A DNA stretch of 14,674 bases from JAEZKC01 sp046538945 (lineage in GTDB: Bacteria > Fibrobacterota > Chitinivibrionia > Chitinivibrionales > Chitinispirillaceae), in contig JBKHHW010000076.1 in assembly GCA_046538945.1 (NCBI GenBank), forward strand, positions 1 to 14,674, in the 5' to 3' direction. Each line of letters opens with the position of its first letter. The first letter of the stretch is position 1. Both the position numbers and the translations under genes were made by a program. Below the pieces are notes generated by a model, which saw only the letters and a list, made by a program, of their open reading frames with translations, searched no databases and was not told where the DNA came from. This document shows positions 1-5,972 of this stretch, in pieces.

Positions 1-3
1 ATA

Positions 4-288
4 ATGGCATCAAACGTGGAAGACCTCACTATCAATTATGAGGAAGATGGAGTTCTTGTAGTTAAGGAGATCGATAAAAGAGTTCTTTCAAAGGGCTCAT
101 GGGCTACTGTTATCTACAGATACAAACAATGGGAAAAAGCTAAAAACGATTATGGTCAGGACCGCTATTCCATCCGCCGTTATCGCAAGATTGATGAGGA
201 GTACCGTCAGCAGACAAAGTTCAACATTTCAAGCAAAGATCAGGCGCTCAAGATAATCGATGCGCTCCAGGCATGGACTCAGGATTGA
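4..288 (+). CDS. Small conserved protein of unknown function (94 aa)
   Basis: This is a soluble, highly charged 94-residue protein with no signal peptide or membrane segment. It has the pattern YEEDGVLVVKEIDKRVLSKG, then WATVIYRY, then a basic RRYRK stretch, KFNISS, and a C-terminal helix ending IIDALQAW. I recall short proteins of the same layout (VLSKG-W-T...KFNISS...) as conserved hypotheticals in deltaproteobacteria-like genomes; no function is known to me. The ATG at base 4 is only three bases from the window edge, so neither its ribosome binding site nor a possible upstream start can be judged. The usual family length suggests this start is close to right. Its last 41 bases overlap the convergent minus-strand gene that ends at 248. 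Confidence 0.75.
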   Translation: MASNVEDLTINYEEDGVLVVKEIDKRVLSKGSWATVIYRYKQWEKAKNDYGQDRYSIRRYRKIDEEYRQQTKFNISSKDQALKIIDALQAWTQD

Positions 289-1372
289 ACTTGTAGAAAG
301 ATACTGCTTCTATCCCGTAAAGATCCTTTATTTGAAGAGACTCATACGGGTAGAGGCAGAACGCGACAAGCTTGTCTGGCTTGATATCTTTTAAAGAAAA
401 ACTGCCTCTGAACCGGAATTCGTTTTCTTCCGACCAGTCACCCGATTTTCCTTCTGATTGATAAATCCACCGCTCGGGCGAATTCATTTTTCTGAGTTCC
501 TTTGAATCCGCATAGATGACCGGCCTTATTCCCGCCTCTTCCGCGGTTTTCCTTTCCACACCTATACCGTAGGGTTCAAAAGACATCTGCACGTATCTTC
601 TCCTCCAGCGCATCTGATGAAGAAAACGTTTCGGAGCATGTCCCGAGAAACAGACGGCTTGAATCTCTTTTGGCATATGCCGATTTGAGCCGAGAATCAT
701 TTTTTTGGAAAGTATGTTAAGAAGTGTATGGAATGCAGTTCTGGGGTAGGTGTTGGACAAGATGACATCGCGGTAGAAATCGAAGCGTCTTTCATCAGGC
801 CATGGGTGAAGAGAGGTTCTGGTCCAGTGGATAATGTAATCTGTTGATTCAAGAACAGGGTCATCATTGTCCATGCCTGAAAATGTGTAATAAAAAGAAC
901 TGCGGCTGCTCTTTTCCGGGGAAAGAAGAAATCGGTTTTCAACCTTGTCTCTAATTTCCGGCGTTTTCAGAAAATTATCCATAGATCCTCCCGACCTCAC
1001 CGATACCGGAAAGAGACGGTCAGTTGCAGTCAGAATGTACTCGTCACGGAGTTTCATGGATGTTTTTTCATTTTCGCTGTATGGAAGATGAATAAAGGAG
1101 CTGTTTTTCAGGTTGAAATCAGAAATGGTCATTTCTTTTTTTTTCTGAAAAGAATCGGAATCGGAAGTATACACTACCACAATGGTTCTGATATTTTCAA
1201 GGGAAGCGGCGCAGAGGGGAAGTTCCCAGTTAAGAGTCCCCACCGAGGAGAGCAGAGTAAGATTTTCCTGCCGAAAATAGTTCAATGCATCAACGGTTCT
1301 TTTTATCCAGGGACTCCTGCCGCAGGGTGCAAGTTTCTGTCTTGAGAGTAGAAGTGCGGCAGTTTTACACAT
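248..1372 (-). CDS. Conserved protein of unknown function, second gene of HD-phosphohydrolase operon (374 aa)
   Basis: The minus-strand reading frame is open to 1453, but I place the start at 1372. There GGAGG (1376-1380) lies 5 bases before ATG inside the end of the HD gene, giving an 8-base overlap (ATGTGTAA) typical of translational coupling. The N-terminal third (residues 30-130) could be an alpha/beta fold (IRTIVVVYTSDSD near 61-73). The C-terminal half carries the strongest conserved-looking blocks: HWTRT (182-186), PWPDERRFDFYRD (190-202), a YPR motif (209-211), VCFSG (240-244), FEPYGIGVER (265-274), RPVIY (283-287) and W-S-E-E-N-E-F-R (313-320). The last block recalls the W-x-x-E-x-E-W-R ending of DUF2971/AbiGi-type proteins, but I would not assign it to that family without a profile search. 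No signal peptide or membrane helix is seen. Function is unknown; operon partnership with an HD phosphohydrolase is the only context. The 3' end overlaps the small + strand gene by 41 bases. Confidence 0.82.
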   Translation of the reverse strand: MCKTAALLLSRQKLAPCGRSPWIKRTVDALNYFRQENLTLLSSVGTLNWELPLCAASLENIRTIVVVYTSDSDSFQKKKEMTISDFNLKNSSFIHLPYSENEKTSMKLRDEYILTATDRLFPVSVRSGGSMDNFLKTPEIRDKVENRFLLSPEKSSRSSFYYTFSGMDNDDPVLESTDYIIHWTRTSLHPWPDERRFDFYRDVILSNTYPRTAFHTLLNILSKKMILGSNRHMPKEIQAVCFSGHAPKRFLHQMRWRRRYVQMSFEPYGIGVERKTAEEAGIRPVIYADSKELRKMNSPERWIYQSEGKSGDWSEENEFRFRGSFSLKDIKPDKLVAFCLYPYESLQIKDLYGIEAVSFYKFNPESMPGAHRLS

Positions 1373-2138
1373 TCGCCTCCAAATGAGAAAAGCATCTTTC
1401 GAATACCCGCTCAATATCCTTATGGTTTGGAAGCAGTTCTTTAAGATTTTCAAGTATTCGCCGCTCTTTAATTTCCCTGAATGTATGGGGAAAATTGATA
1501 TCGAAAATCCAGCCCATCAGAATCAGTTTGAAATCATTGACACAGCAGAGATTTTTGATTTGCCATGGATTACCGCAGAGAATAGAGTCTATTATTTGTG
1601 GAGAGTAGGAATCCGAATCGGGAAGATCGAGTTCCACAGCTTTTTTTGTCGACTGCAGGGGATTTTGGAAGTGTATTGAAACGACATTCCAGATATCAAG
1701 CTTGTCGGCATCCCTCAGCATTCTTGCAAGCCAGAGTGAATCGTCCTTATCTTCCGGAACAAGCGCTTTGTTATGGAGGTCTATGGCGTTCAGAATGCCG
1801 TTTTTGGAACTCTCGTCCATGGACGACAATATTTGTTCCCTTTGGACGATGGAAGCGGAAAGGGCAGCATGGTTGATGGATTTTCTGTCAAGAAAGGTGC
1901 GGTATTTCATGAACTGTTCGAATCGTCCGATATCGTGCAGCAGACCGGCAATAGAGGCCATTTCCATCCTGGTGTCATCCAGATGAACAGACCTGCCGAT
2001 TGATCTGATTTCGTTCATCACTCTCCTGCAGTGCTCCTCCTTGAGTCTCAAGGCACCTTCCGTTGATACGTCCGGAGAGGAAAATGAGGAGGTGTATTCA
2101 TCAAACCAGGATTCTATATGCTTGAGGATCTCATTCAT
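1365..2138 (-). CDS. HD-domain metal-dependent phosphohydrolase (257 aa)
   Basis: This is a cytoplasmic HD-superfamily protein, likely a metal-dependent phosphohydrolase acting on a nucleotide or phosphoester; the substrate cannot be read from sequence. The metal-binding signature is complete: H36 in EEHCRRV, H68-D69 in GLLHDIGRFEQF, H90 in INHAALSA, H122 in LHNKALVP, and D143/D145 in LRDADKLDI. This spacing matches single-domain HD proteins rather than the larger HD-GYP c-di-GMP phosphodiesterases, because no GYP follows the HD. The rest is helical and soluble. The start has AAGG 7 bases before ATG. The gene is divergent from the M23 peptidase gene and is followed by the coupled gene at 1372. 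Broad superfamily assignment is secure; the precise activity is not. Confidence 0.9.
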   Translation of the reverse strand: MNEILKHIESWFDEYTSSFSSPDVSTEGALRLKEEHCRRVMNEIRSIGRSVHLDDTRMEMASIAGLLHDIGRFEQFMKYRTFLDRKSINHAALSASIVQREQILSSMDESSKNGILNAIDLHNKALVPEDKDDSLWLARMLRDADKLDIWNVVSIHFQNPLQSTKKAVELDLPDSDSYSPQIIDSILCGNPWQIKNLCCVNDFKLILMGWIFDINFPHTFREIKERRILENLKELLPNHKDIERVFERCFSHLEANV

Positions 2139-2176
2139 TGCAAGACCTTATATTTGAGTGCGGAGGGGAATATTTC

Positions 2177-2191
2177 TGGCATGGATTTTGA
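2177..2191 (+). promoter_or_regulatory. Weak sigma54-like promoter candidate upstream of M23 peptidase
   Basis: The sequence TGGCATGGATTTTGA matches the sigma54 consensus TGGCACG-N4-TTGC at 9 of 11 fixed positions. GG sits at 2178-2179, and the expected start point is about 2203, 29 bases before the peptidase ATG. The C of the -12 GC is replaced by A, which is a serious mismatch. A sigma70-type alternative is TTGATT (2188-2193) with TATAAC (2209-2214), but the spacer is only 15 bases. Confidence 0.25.
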
Positions 2192-2231
2192 TTTTCTTCT
2201 TAAGCAGATATAACCTTTTTGGATCGGGTGC

Positions 2232-3107
2232 ATGCATAAAGAGATCTGCACATTGTTCCTCCTTCAAAATACATCCTGTAGACGTTTTAGGTTAACTCGT
2301 ATAAATATTTTACCGCTGATTCTGTTTTTCATTCTGGTTCTGGGTGGTTATGTGCGGATCTTCTACTATATGGGGACGAATCTGGCCTCGGATGCGGATA
2401 TCAGTATCGAAAGATCCAGAAATGTACGTCTGGCCAGTCAGGAAATGATGCTCAGCGGATTAGCCAGGCGGATGATGTGGACAATGGAGCTGGACAGAGA
2501 GGCTTTGGAGCTTATTGAAAATCGGACCTACCGGTCCCGGTTCTCCACCATCCGGCAGGTCTGTGCACGGAAGCCGGACGAGACGGATGCGGATAATTAT
2601 CCGCAAGTCACAGATTATCAATCTGTTGTGCCGGAGAATTACTTCCGGTCACCCCGGGATACTTCCGTTATGCCTTTTCTTGTGGATATTTCACCTCTTG
2701 TTCCTCACGGTGTTCCTACCAAGGGAATCATCACCTCCCACTTCGGAACAAGGACCGATCCGGTGTTTGAAGGAACCGCTTTCCATCGGGGCATCGACAT
2801 TGCCAACAGTGCAGGCACTCCGGTGTGGGCGACGGCGGACGGGGTGGTGGCATTTGCAGGAAGGAAAAGATATTACGGAAATGTGGTGATATTGGATCAT
2901 CCAAGCAGCGGATATACAACAGTTTATGCTCATTTGAGAAGAATACAGGTTCGAAAGGGAGCTACCGTCTCGCGCTTGACCAGAATAGGAACGATGGGTT
3001 CTACCGGCAAATCGACCGGGCCGCATCTGCATTATGAAGTCCGTTTTCACACTCAGGCGGTGAATCCTCTGGAATTTATGATGCCGCCTGATGTGGTTGT
3101 GAACTGA
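2232..3107 (+). CDS. Membrane-anchored M23-family peptidase (LytM/NlpD type, 291 aa)
   Basis: This is a predicted peptidoglycan endopeptidase of family M23 (lysostaphin/LytM fold) acting on the periplasmic side of the inner membrane. A basic N-terminus (residues 17-23) is followed by a hydrophobic segment at about 25-40 that should act as an uncleaved anchor. A short, charged helical linker (50-110) replaces the long coiled coil seen in many septal M23 proteins. The catalytic domain spans about 157-285 with all zinc ligands and catalytic histidines: H185 and D189 in FHRGIDI, H234 in VYAHL, and H265/H267 in GPHLHYEV. It is therefore expected to be an active hydrolase rather than an EnvC/NlpD-like activator that has lost its zinc ligands. 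The ATG at 2232 has only a poor ribosome site (GGA about 8 bases upstream). No alternative start precedes the membrane segment more convincingly. Confidence 0.92.
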   Translation: MHKEICTLFLLQNTSCRRFRLTRINILPLILFFILVLGGYVRIFYYMGTNLASDADISIERSRNVRLASQEMMLSGLARRMMWTMELDREALELIENRTYRSRFSTIRQVCARKPDETDADNYPQVTDYQSVVPENYFRSPRDTSVMPFLVDISPLVPHGVPTKGIITSHFGTRTDPVFEGTAFHRGIDIANSAGTPVWATADGVVAFAGRKRYYGNVVILDHPSSGYTTVYAHLRRIQVRKGATVSRLTRIGTMGSTGKSTGPHLHYEVRFHTQAVNPLEFMMPPDVVVN

Positions 3108-3112
3108 TGTAA

Positions 3113-3146
3113 GGTCTGTTCATGACAGATTCAGTTATCTTTTTTT
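3113..3146 (+). terminator. Weak possible terminator after M23 peptidase
   Basis: TCTGT (3115-3119) pairs with ACAGA (3125-3129) around a 5-base loop, extendable by two G-U pairs. A run of seven T follows at 3140-3146. The gap between stem and T-run is longer than in a classic intrinsic terminator, so this is a weak call. Confidence 0.3.
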
Positions 3147-3178
3147 CCCGATTGATCGGTTATTTACTAAGAAAATGC

Positions 3179-3220
3179 GAACCGGAGTCAGACATCCCAC
3201 CGAGGAGCTTTCTCCGGTTC
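3179..3220. terminator. Inverted repeat between convergent genes, possible bidirectional terminator
   Basis: GAACCGGAG (3179-3187) and CTCCGGTTC (3212-3220) form a perfect 9-bp stem with a 24-base loop. The repeat lies between the convergent M23 peptidase and repeat-protein genes. Read on the minus strand the stem is followed by GCATTTTCTT, giving a short U-rich tail for the gene ending at 3258. On the plus strand no T-run follows. Confidence 0.45.
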
Positions 3221-3257
3221 AGAGTTCACGCGGTCTTCTTATGATTTACTGCTTGTT

Positions 3258-3725
3258 CTAGTAGCCACCGCCGTTATCCGGCATGGTTCCGTTGCCTGTG
3301 TCGGGCATAGTTCCATTTCCAGTATCGGGCATCATGCCATTTCCAGTGTCAGGCATAGTATCTTCCTCGGTATCGGGCATGGCACCATCACCGTTTCCGG
3401 CCATTTCAACCCGAGCGGCGATTTTATCGCCCTGCTGTTCCATATACCACAACATTACCTCATTGTCCTCCTGCAGGAGTTCATCCTGATCAGGCTCGAA
3501 CATAGTCTGGTCATTGTAGTAGATGGTATCCGAACCAGTTTCGTGTTCGATGACAAACATCTGACTCATGGTATCCAAGGATGTGATTGTTCCCTGGATT
3601 TGGGTTGTATCTGTCGGAGTGCCACCGTCCATACCGTTACCGCCGTTATCGGAGGGCGTGTTTCTGCCTCCGGCGTAAGTGAGAGCGATAGTGGTAAGCA
3701 TGATGAGGAAAAAGTTACGCAACAT
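3258..3725 (-). CDS. Small exported protein with C-terminal MPDTGNG repeats (155 aa)
   Basis: This is a secreted or periplasmic protein of unknown function. Residues 1-18 form a signal peptide (basic LRN, hydrophobic core to LTYA) with a likely cut after A18; there is no lipobox cysteine. Residues about 40-108 form a small beta-rich domain (QIQGTITSLD, MFVIEH, DTIYYNDQTMF, EVMLWYME, IAARVEMAG). This layout resembles the small OB-like DUF5666-type domains of exported proteins, which I offer only as a similarity. Residues 115-154 are five tandem octapeptides of the type TMPDTGNG, acidic and Gly/Pro-rich, so probably extended and perhaps metal-binding or a spacer. The start is well defined: AGGAGGT lies 6 bases before ATG, the best ribosome site in this region. 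It appears monocistronic. Confidence 0.85.
   Translation of the reverse strand: MLRNFFLIMLTTIALTYAGGRNTPSDNGGNGMDGGTPTDTTQIQGTITSLDTMSQMFVIEHETGSDTIYYNDQTMFEPDQDELLQEDNEVMLWYMEQQGDKIAARVEMAGNGDGAMPDTEEDTMPDTGNGMMPDTGNGTMPDTGNGTMPDNGGGY
3264..3383 (-). repeat. Five in-frame 24-bp tandem repeats
   Basis: Read on the minus strand, 120 bases encode five consecutive octapeptides: AMPDTEED, TMPDTGNG, MMPDTGNG, TMPDTGNG, TMPDNGGG. The central units are nearly identical in DNA and the outer ones are diverged. Unit length is a multiple of three, so copy-number changes would keep the frame. Confidence 0.85.
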
Positions 3726-3797
3726 AAAGAGACCTCCTGATTAGGTTTTCCACGCGCAGACGGATTCAGACAGTCATACGCTTGCCATCTCTTAGTC

Positions 3798-3812
3798 GCT
3801 AAGGTCATGCCA
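3798..3812 (-). promoter_or_regulatory. Sigma54-like promoter candidate for the repeat protein
   Basis: On the minus strand TGGCATGACCTTAGC keeps GG-N10-GC spacing and 9 of 11 fixed positions of TGGCACG-N4-TTGC, including the -12 GC. The predicted transcript would start near 3786, leaving about a 60-base leader before the ATG at 3725. The site overlaps a short palindrome, CTTAG-tcg-CTAAG (3791-3803). Similarity to consensus is the only evidence. Confidence 0.3.
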
Positions 3813-3874
3813 CGGGAATTTTTCCGCTTCAGAAGACCTGTTAATCGGTTGATTTTCAAAGCTGTTGCGGAGGT

Positions 3875-3902
3875 ATTCCCACAAGTTTCCGAAATTGGGA
3901 AT
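3875..3902 (-). terminator. Inverted repeat downstream of HAD hydrolase gene
   Basis: ATTCCCA (3875-3881) and TGGGAAT (3896-3902) form a perfect 7-bp stem, with TTT-ccg-AAA pairing inside the loop. It lies 16 bases beyond the stop of the HAD gene on the minus strand. No U-run follows, so it may be a transcript-end stabilising hairpin rather than an intrinsic terminator. The rest of 3726-3918 holds no gene that I can see. Confidence 0.3.
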
Positions 3903-3918
3903 GGACTGCAACCGCCCT

Positions 3919-4641
3919 TCAATCCATCAGTTCTCTGATGCAGCACACTGTTCTGTGAGGTCTGAAATCGCAGTGTTCAGGAAGGCCTTTTCCCCTGACA
4001 TCGTTCCATACTGTGTAGAACCCCAGTTTCAGGGGAATCTGTACTTCCCACTCAAGATTGTCGCCCACTATCCAGCATTCCTCGGCTTTTGTTCTAAGAC
4101 TACCCAGGGCCAGAGAATAGATTCTCTCATCCGGTTTTCCGTAGCCCAGTTCTCCTTCGATGAAAATGCCGTCGAAGTACTTTTCCAGGCAGAAGCGGGA
4201 GATCTTTTCTCTCTGCACATGGGCTTCCCCGTTGGTGATCAGGCCGAGCTTCACTCCTTTGCCCCGGAAAAATTCAAGAGTCTCAATAGACCCGGGGAAG
4301 AGGTGAATTGCTTTCTGTCGCCTTGCTAAAAAAGTATCCGCAATGGTGTTCACATACATGTCTGATTTTATACCGCATGTTTTCAGAGCATCTTGGACAA
4401 TTTTTCTTCGAGCCAACATCTGATTGTTTCTTCCGAAGCGATGTCTCTGAGGGTCGCTCCAGTAGAAGCGGCTGGTTTTCAGAACGGCGTTGAAAAGTGT
4501 TGTTTCCTCTATGCCCAGGATTCTGGAATAGCCGGAGCATATCTCTTTCCATATGGGTTTGGAGATGGAACCGTAGGCGATAATGGTGTCATCCAGATCG
4601 AAAAGGATGGCTTCTGGAAATCTGTTGTTTTCTGAAGGCAA
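3919..4641 (-). CDS. HAD-superfamily hydrolase (240 aa, TTG start)
   Basis: This is a predicted cytoplasmic phosphatase of the haloacid dehalogenase superfamily with an alpha-helical C1 cap (about residues 20-110). Motif I is FDLDDT with nucleophile D15 and acid D17. Motif II is ITNG (T136), motif III is K169 in GYGKPD, and motif IV is VGDNLEWEV (D194), where the later acid is Glu rather than the more common Asp. The length and layout match YjjG/PhnX-like and phosphoglycolate-phosphatase-like members; the substrate is unknown. The start is TTG at 4641, preceded by GGGAG 6 bases upstream. No ATG or GTG lies between the upstream region and motif I, so the rare start is needed to keep D15. It lies 66 bases downstream of the ATP-grasp gene on the same strand and is probably co-transcribed with it. 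Confidence 0.88.
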   Translation of the reverse strand: MPSENNRFPEAILFDLDDTIIAYGSISKPIWKEICSGYSRILGIEETTLFNAVLKTSRFYWSDPQRHRFGRNNQMLARRKIVQDALKTCGIKSDMYVNTIADTFLARRQKAIHLFPGSIETLEFFRGKGVKLGLITNGEAHVQREKISRFCLEKYFDGIFIEGELGYGKPDERIYSLALGSLRTKAEECWIVGDNLEWEVQIPLKLGFYTVWNDVRGKGLPEHCDFRPHRTVCCIRELMD

Positions 4642-4707
4642 CTTCTGCTCCCGCTGATAGTGGAGTGGAAATATACCATGTTTAACACAGGAGGTGAAAG
4701 AGAGGGT

Positions 4708-5913
4708 TCAGGGATGATTCTGACTTGTTCTTTGAAGGAGAATCGCGTCAAGATGGAACAGTTCATCCTCGTTTTCTGCTGATATGAAAAAGGCGTTTCT
4801 GTACGGCTGGCGGGTGACATCTGTGCGTACTTTCAGCGGGGTGACAGGGAGAATGCCTTTTCTGGTTTCAGGGGAGAAGTGGTAGGGAGCCAGGAGTTTC
4901 TTGAGAGCCTCATAGTTATCGGGTAGTTTACATCTCCTGCTGCTCAGAAGTCTGTAGAAGACATGCCGGTTTGGGGCGAGTTTCTGTTTTAACTCTCTGG
5001 CGATGTCACTCATTACGTGTCTGGCGTTTATTTCGATTATTGAGGCGAGGGCGGTGTGGCCAGTTTTGTCGGTATAAGTGAATGAATCGAATCCGACCGG
5101 TCCGAAGTAGCCTTGGTCACGGAGATGCCGGGCGCAGGCGCAGATCTTTTGTTCCAGAGAACAGAGCTGCTGGTCTTCCAGGAAATAATCCGGAGCAAGG
5201 TGAACACCATAGAATGTACCATGGCTGTCCACATAGCACCGACAGTGTCTGATACCGCTAAGGGATCCGTTAGGATACAGAGTCAGAGAACTGGATATGT
5301 CCATTTTTCTGTCATACCAGGGCTCCACTACCACACTTCCAAATTGCAAGAGTCTGGAAACCTGTTTGAGAACGGATGAGTCCGGGGGGGATGAGAGCAG
5401 AATGAAACCGAACCCTGAGCTGCCGTGACTGGGTTTAATTACCGCGGGATATTTCTGGTTGCCTGCAGCGATTAGTATATTGAATTCTTTCATATTGTGT
5501 ATAAGAGTGGAACCGGGGGCGCCGATATTTTCTTTGTCGGAAAGAGCGGAGAGGAATTCTCTGTTATTGACCATTTGAACAATCGCTGGATCCGGGTGAA
5601 TCGATGAAATATTCATAGAGGAAAAAAGCCTGAGAGCTTCCTCATCCCAACCCCAGGGATGAGCCAGAATGTGTTGGTCGGCTGAAAACCGGGAGGAAAC
5701 AAAAGCCGGGGGAGACAGACCGGCTGTTTGAAGATAGATTCTGTAATCATCCGGAACGTCGGCGTGCAGCAGAATCAGGTCGGATTCTCTACCCATGGGA
5801 ACGAAAAGGGTGGTCATTTCATCCGCGGTTCTTTTCAGACTTTGACGATTATTGCTTAACCTTTTCAGATCGAACAGAGCATTGAAATAGAAGAGTCGTT
5901 TTTGGCAGTTCAT
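4708..5913 (-). CDS. ATP-grasp superfamily ligase (401 aa)
   Basis: This is a predicted ATP-dependent carboxylate-amine (or -thiol) ligase. The N-terminal part (1-110) looks like a pre-ATP-grasp alpha/beta domain (TTLFVPMGRESDLILLH, HPWGWDEEALRLF at 85-97). The ATP-grasp core follows: YPAVIKPSHGSSGFGF (155-170, with K160 and the glycine-rich loop), VVVEPW with adenine-side E197, GFDSF (D276), and the Mg-binding IIEINARHV (E294, N296). The substrate cannot be inferred. The C-terminal 100 residues after the EINARH motif are typical in length. The frame stays open to 6048, but I choose ATG 5913, because an upstream start would run deep into the divergent kinase gene and the conserved-looking protein starts here. 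The ribosome site is weak. It is probably in an operon with the HAD hydrolase at 4641. Confidence 0.87.
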   Translation of the reverse strand: MNCQKRLFYFNALFDLKRLSNNRQSLKRTADEMTTLFVPMGRESDLILLHADVPDDYRIYLQTAGLSPPAFVSSRFSADQHILAHPWGWDEEALRLFSSMNISSIHPDPAIVQMVNNREFLSALSDKENIGAPGSTLIHNMKEFNILIAAGNQKYPAVIKPSHGSSGFGFILLSSPPDSSVLKQVSRLLQFGSVVVEPWYDRKMDISSSLTLYPNGSLSGIRHCRCYVDSHGTFYGVHLAPDYFLEDQQLCSLEQKICACARHLRDQGYFGPVGFDSFTYTDKTGHTALASIIEINARHVMSDIARELKQKLAPNRHVFYRLLSSRRCKLPDNYEALKKLLAPYHFSPETRKGILPVTPLKVRTDVTRQPYRNAFFISAENEDELFHLDAILLQRTSQNHP

Positions 5914-5930
5914 GAGTAATGTGAAAATAA
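5902..5930 (+). promoter_or_regulatory. Candidate sigma70-type promoter for the kinase-like gene pair
   Basis: TTGGCA (5902-5907) is followed, after a 17-base spacer, by AAATAA (5925-5930) with an upstream TG (5922-5923), as in extended -10 elements. Transcription would start near 5937. That argues against the GTG at 5934 as the kinase start and leaves ATG 5946 or GTG 5973. The -35 element overlaps the start of the divergent ATP-grasp gene. The -10 match is poor. Confidence 0.3.
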
Positions 5931-5972
5931 ATCGTGCCGCAGCTGATGAATTCTGAACCAGAGGGAACAACC

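Noticed and set aside
1373..1453. Upstream extension of the unknown minus-strand gene (frame open to 1453)
   Set aside because: It would lie wholly inside the HD phosphohydrolase gene; the ATG at 1372 has a strong GGAGG at the right distance and a typical coupled overlap.
3726..3918. Possible RNA gene in the gap between repeat protein and HAD hydrolase
   Set aside because: Only short hairpins (3791-3803 and 3875-3902) are present; no tRNA cloverleaf or recognised small-RNA pattern could be made from it.
3865..4329. Plus-strand open frame antisense to the HAD hydrolase
   Set aside because: It is a shadow of the clear HAD gene, with no family features and no ribosome site.
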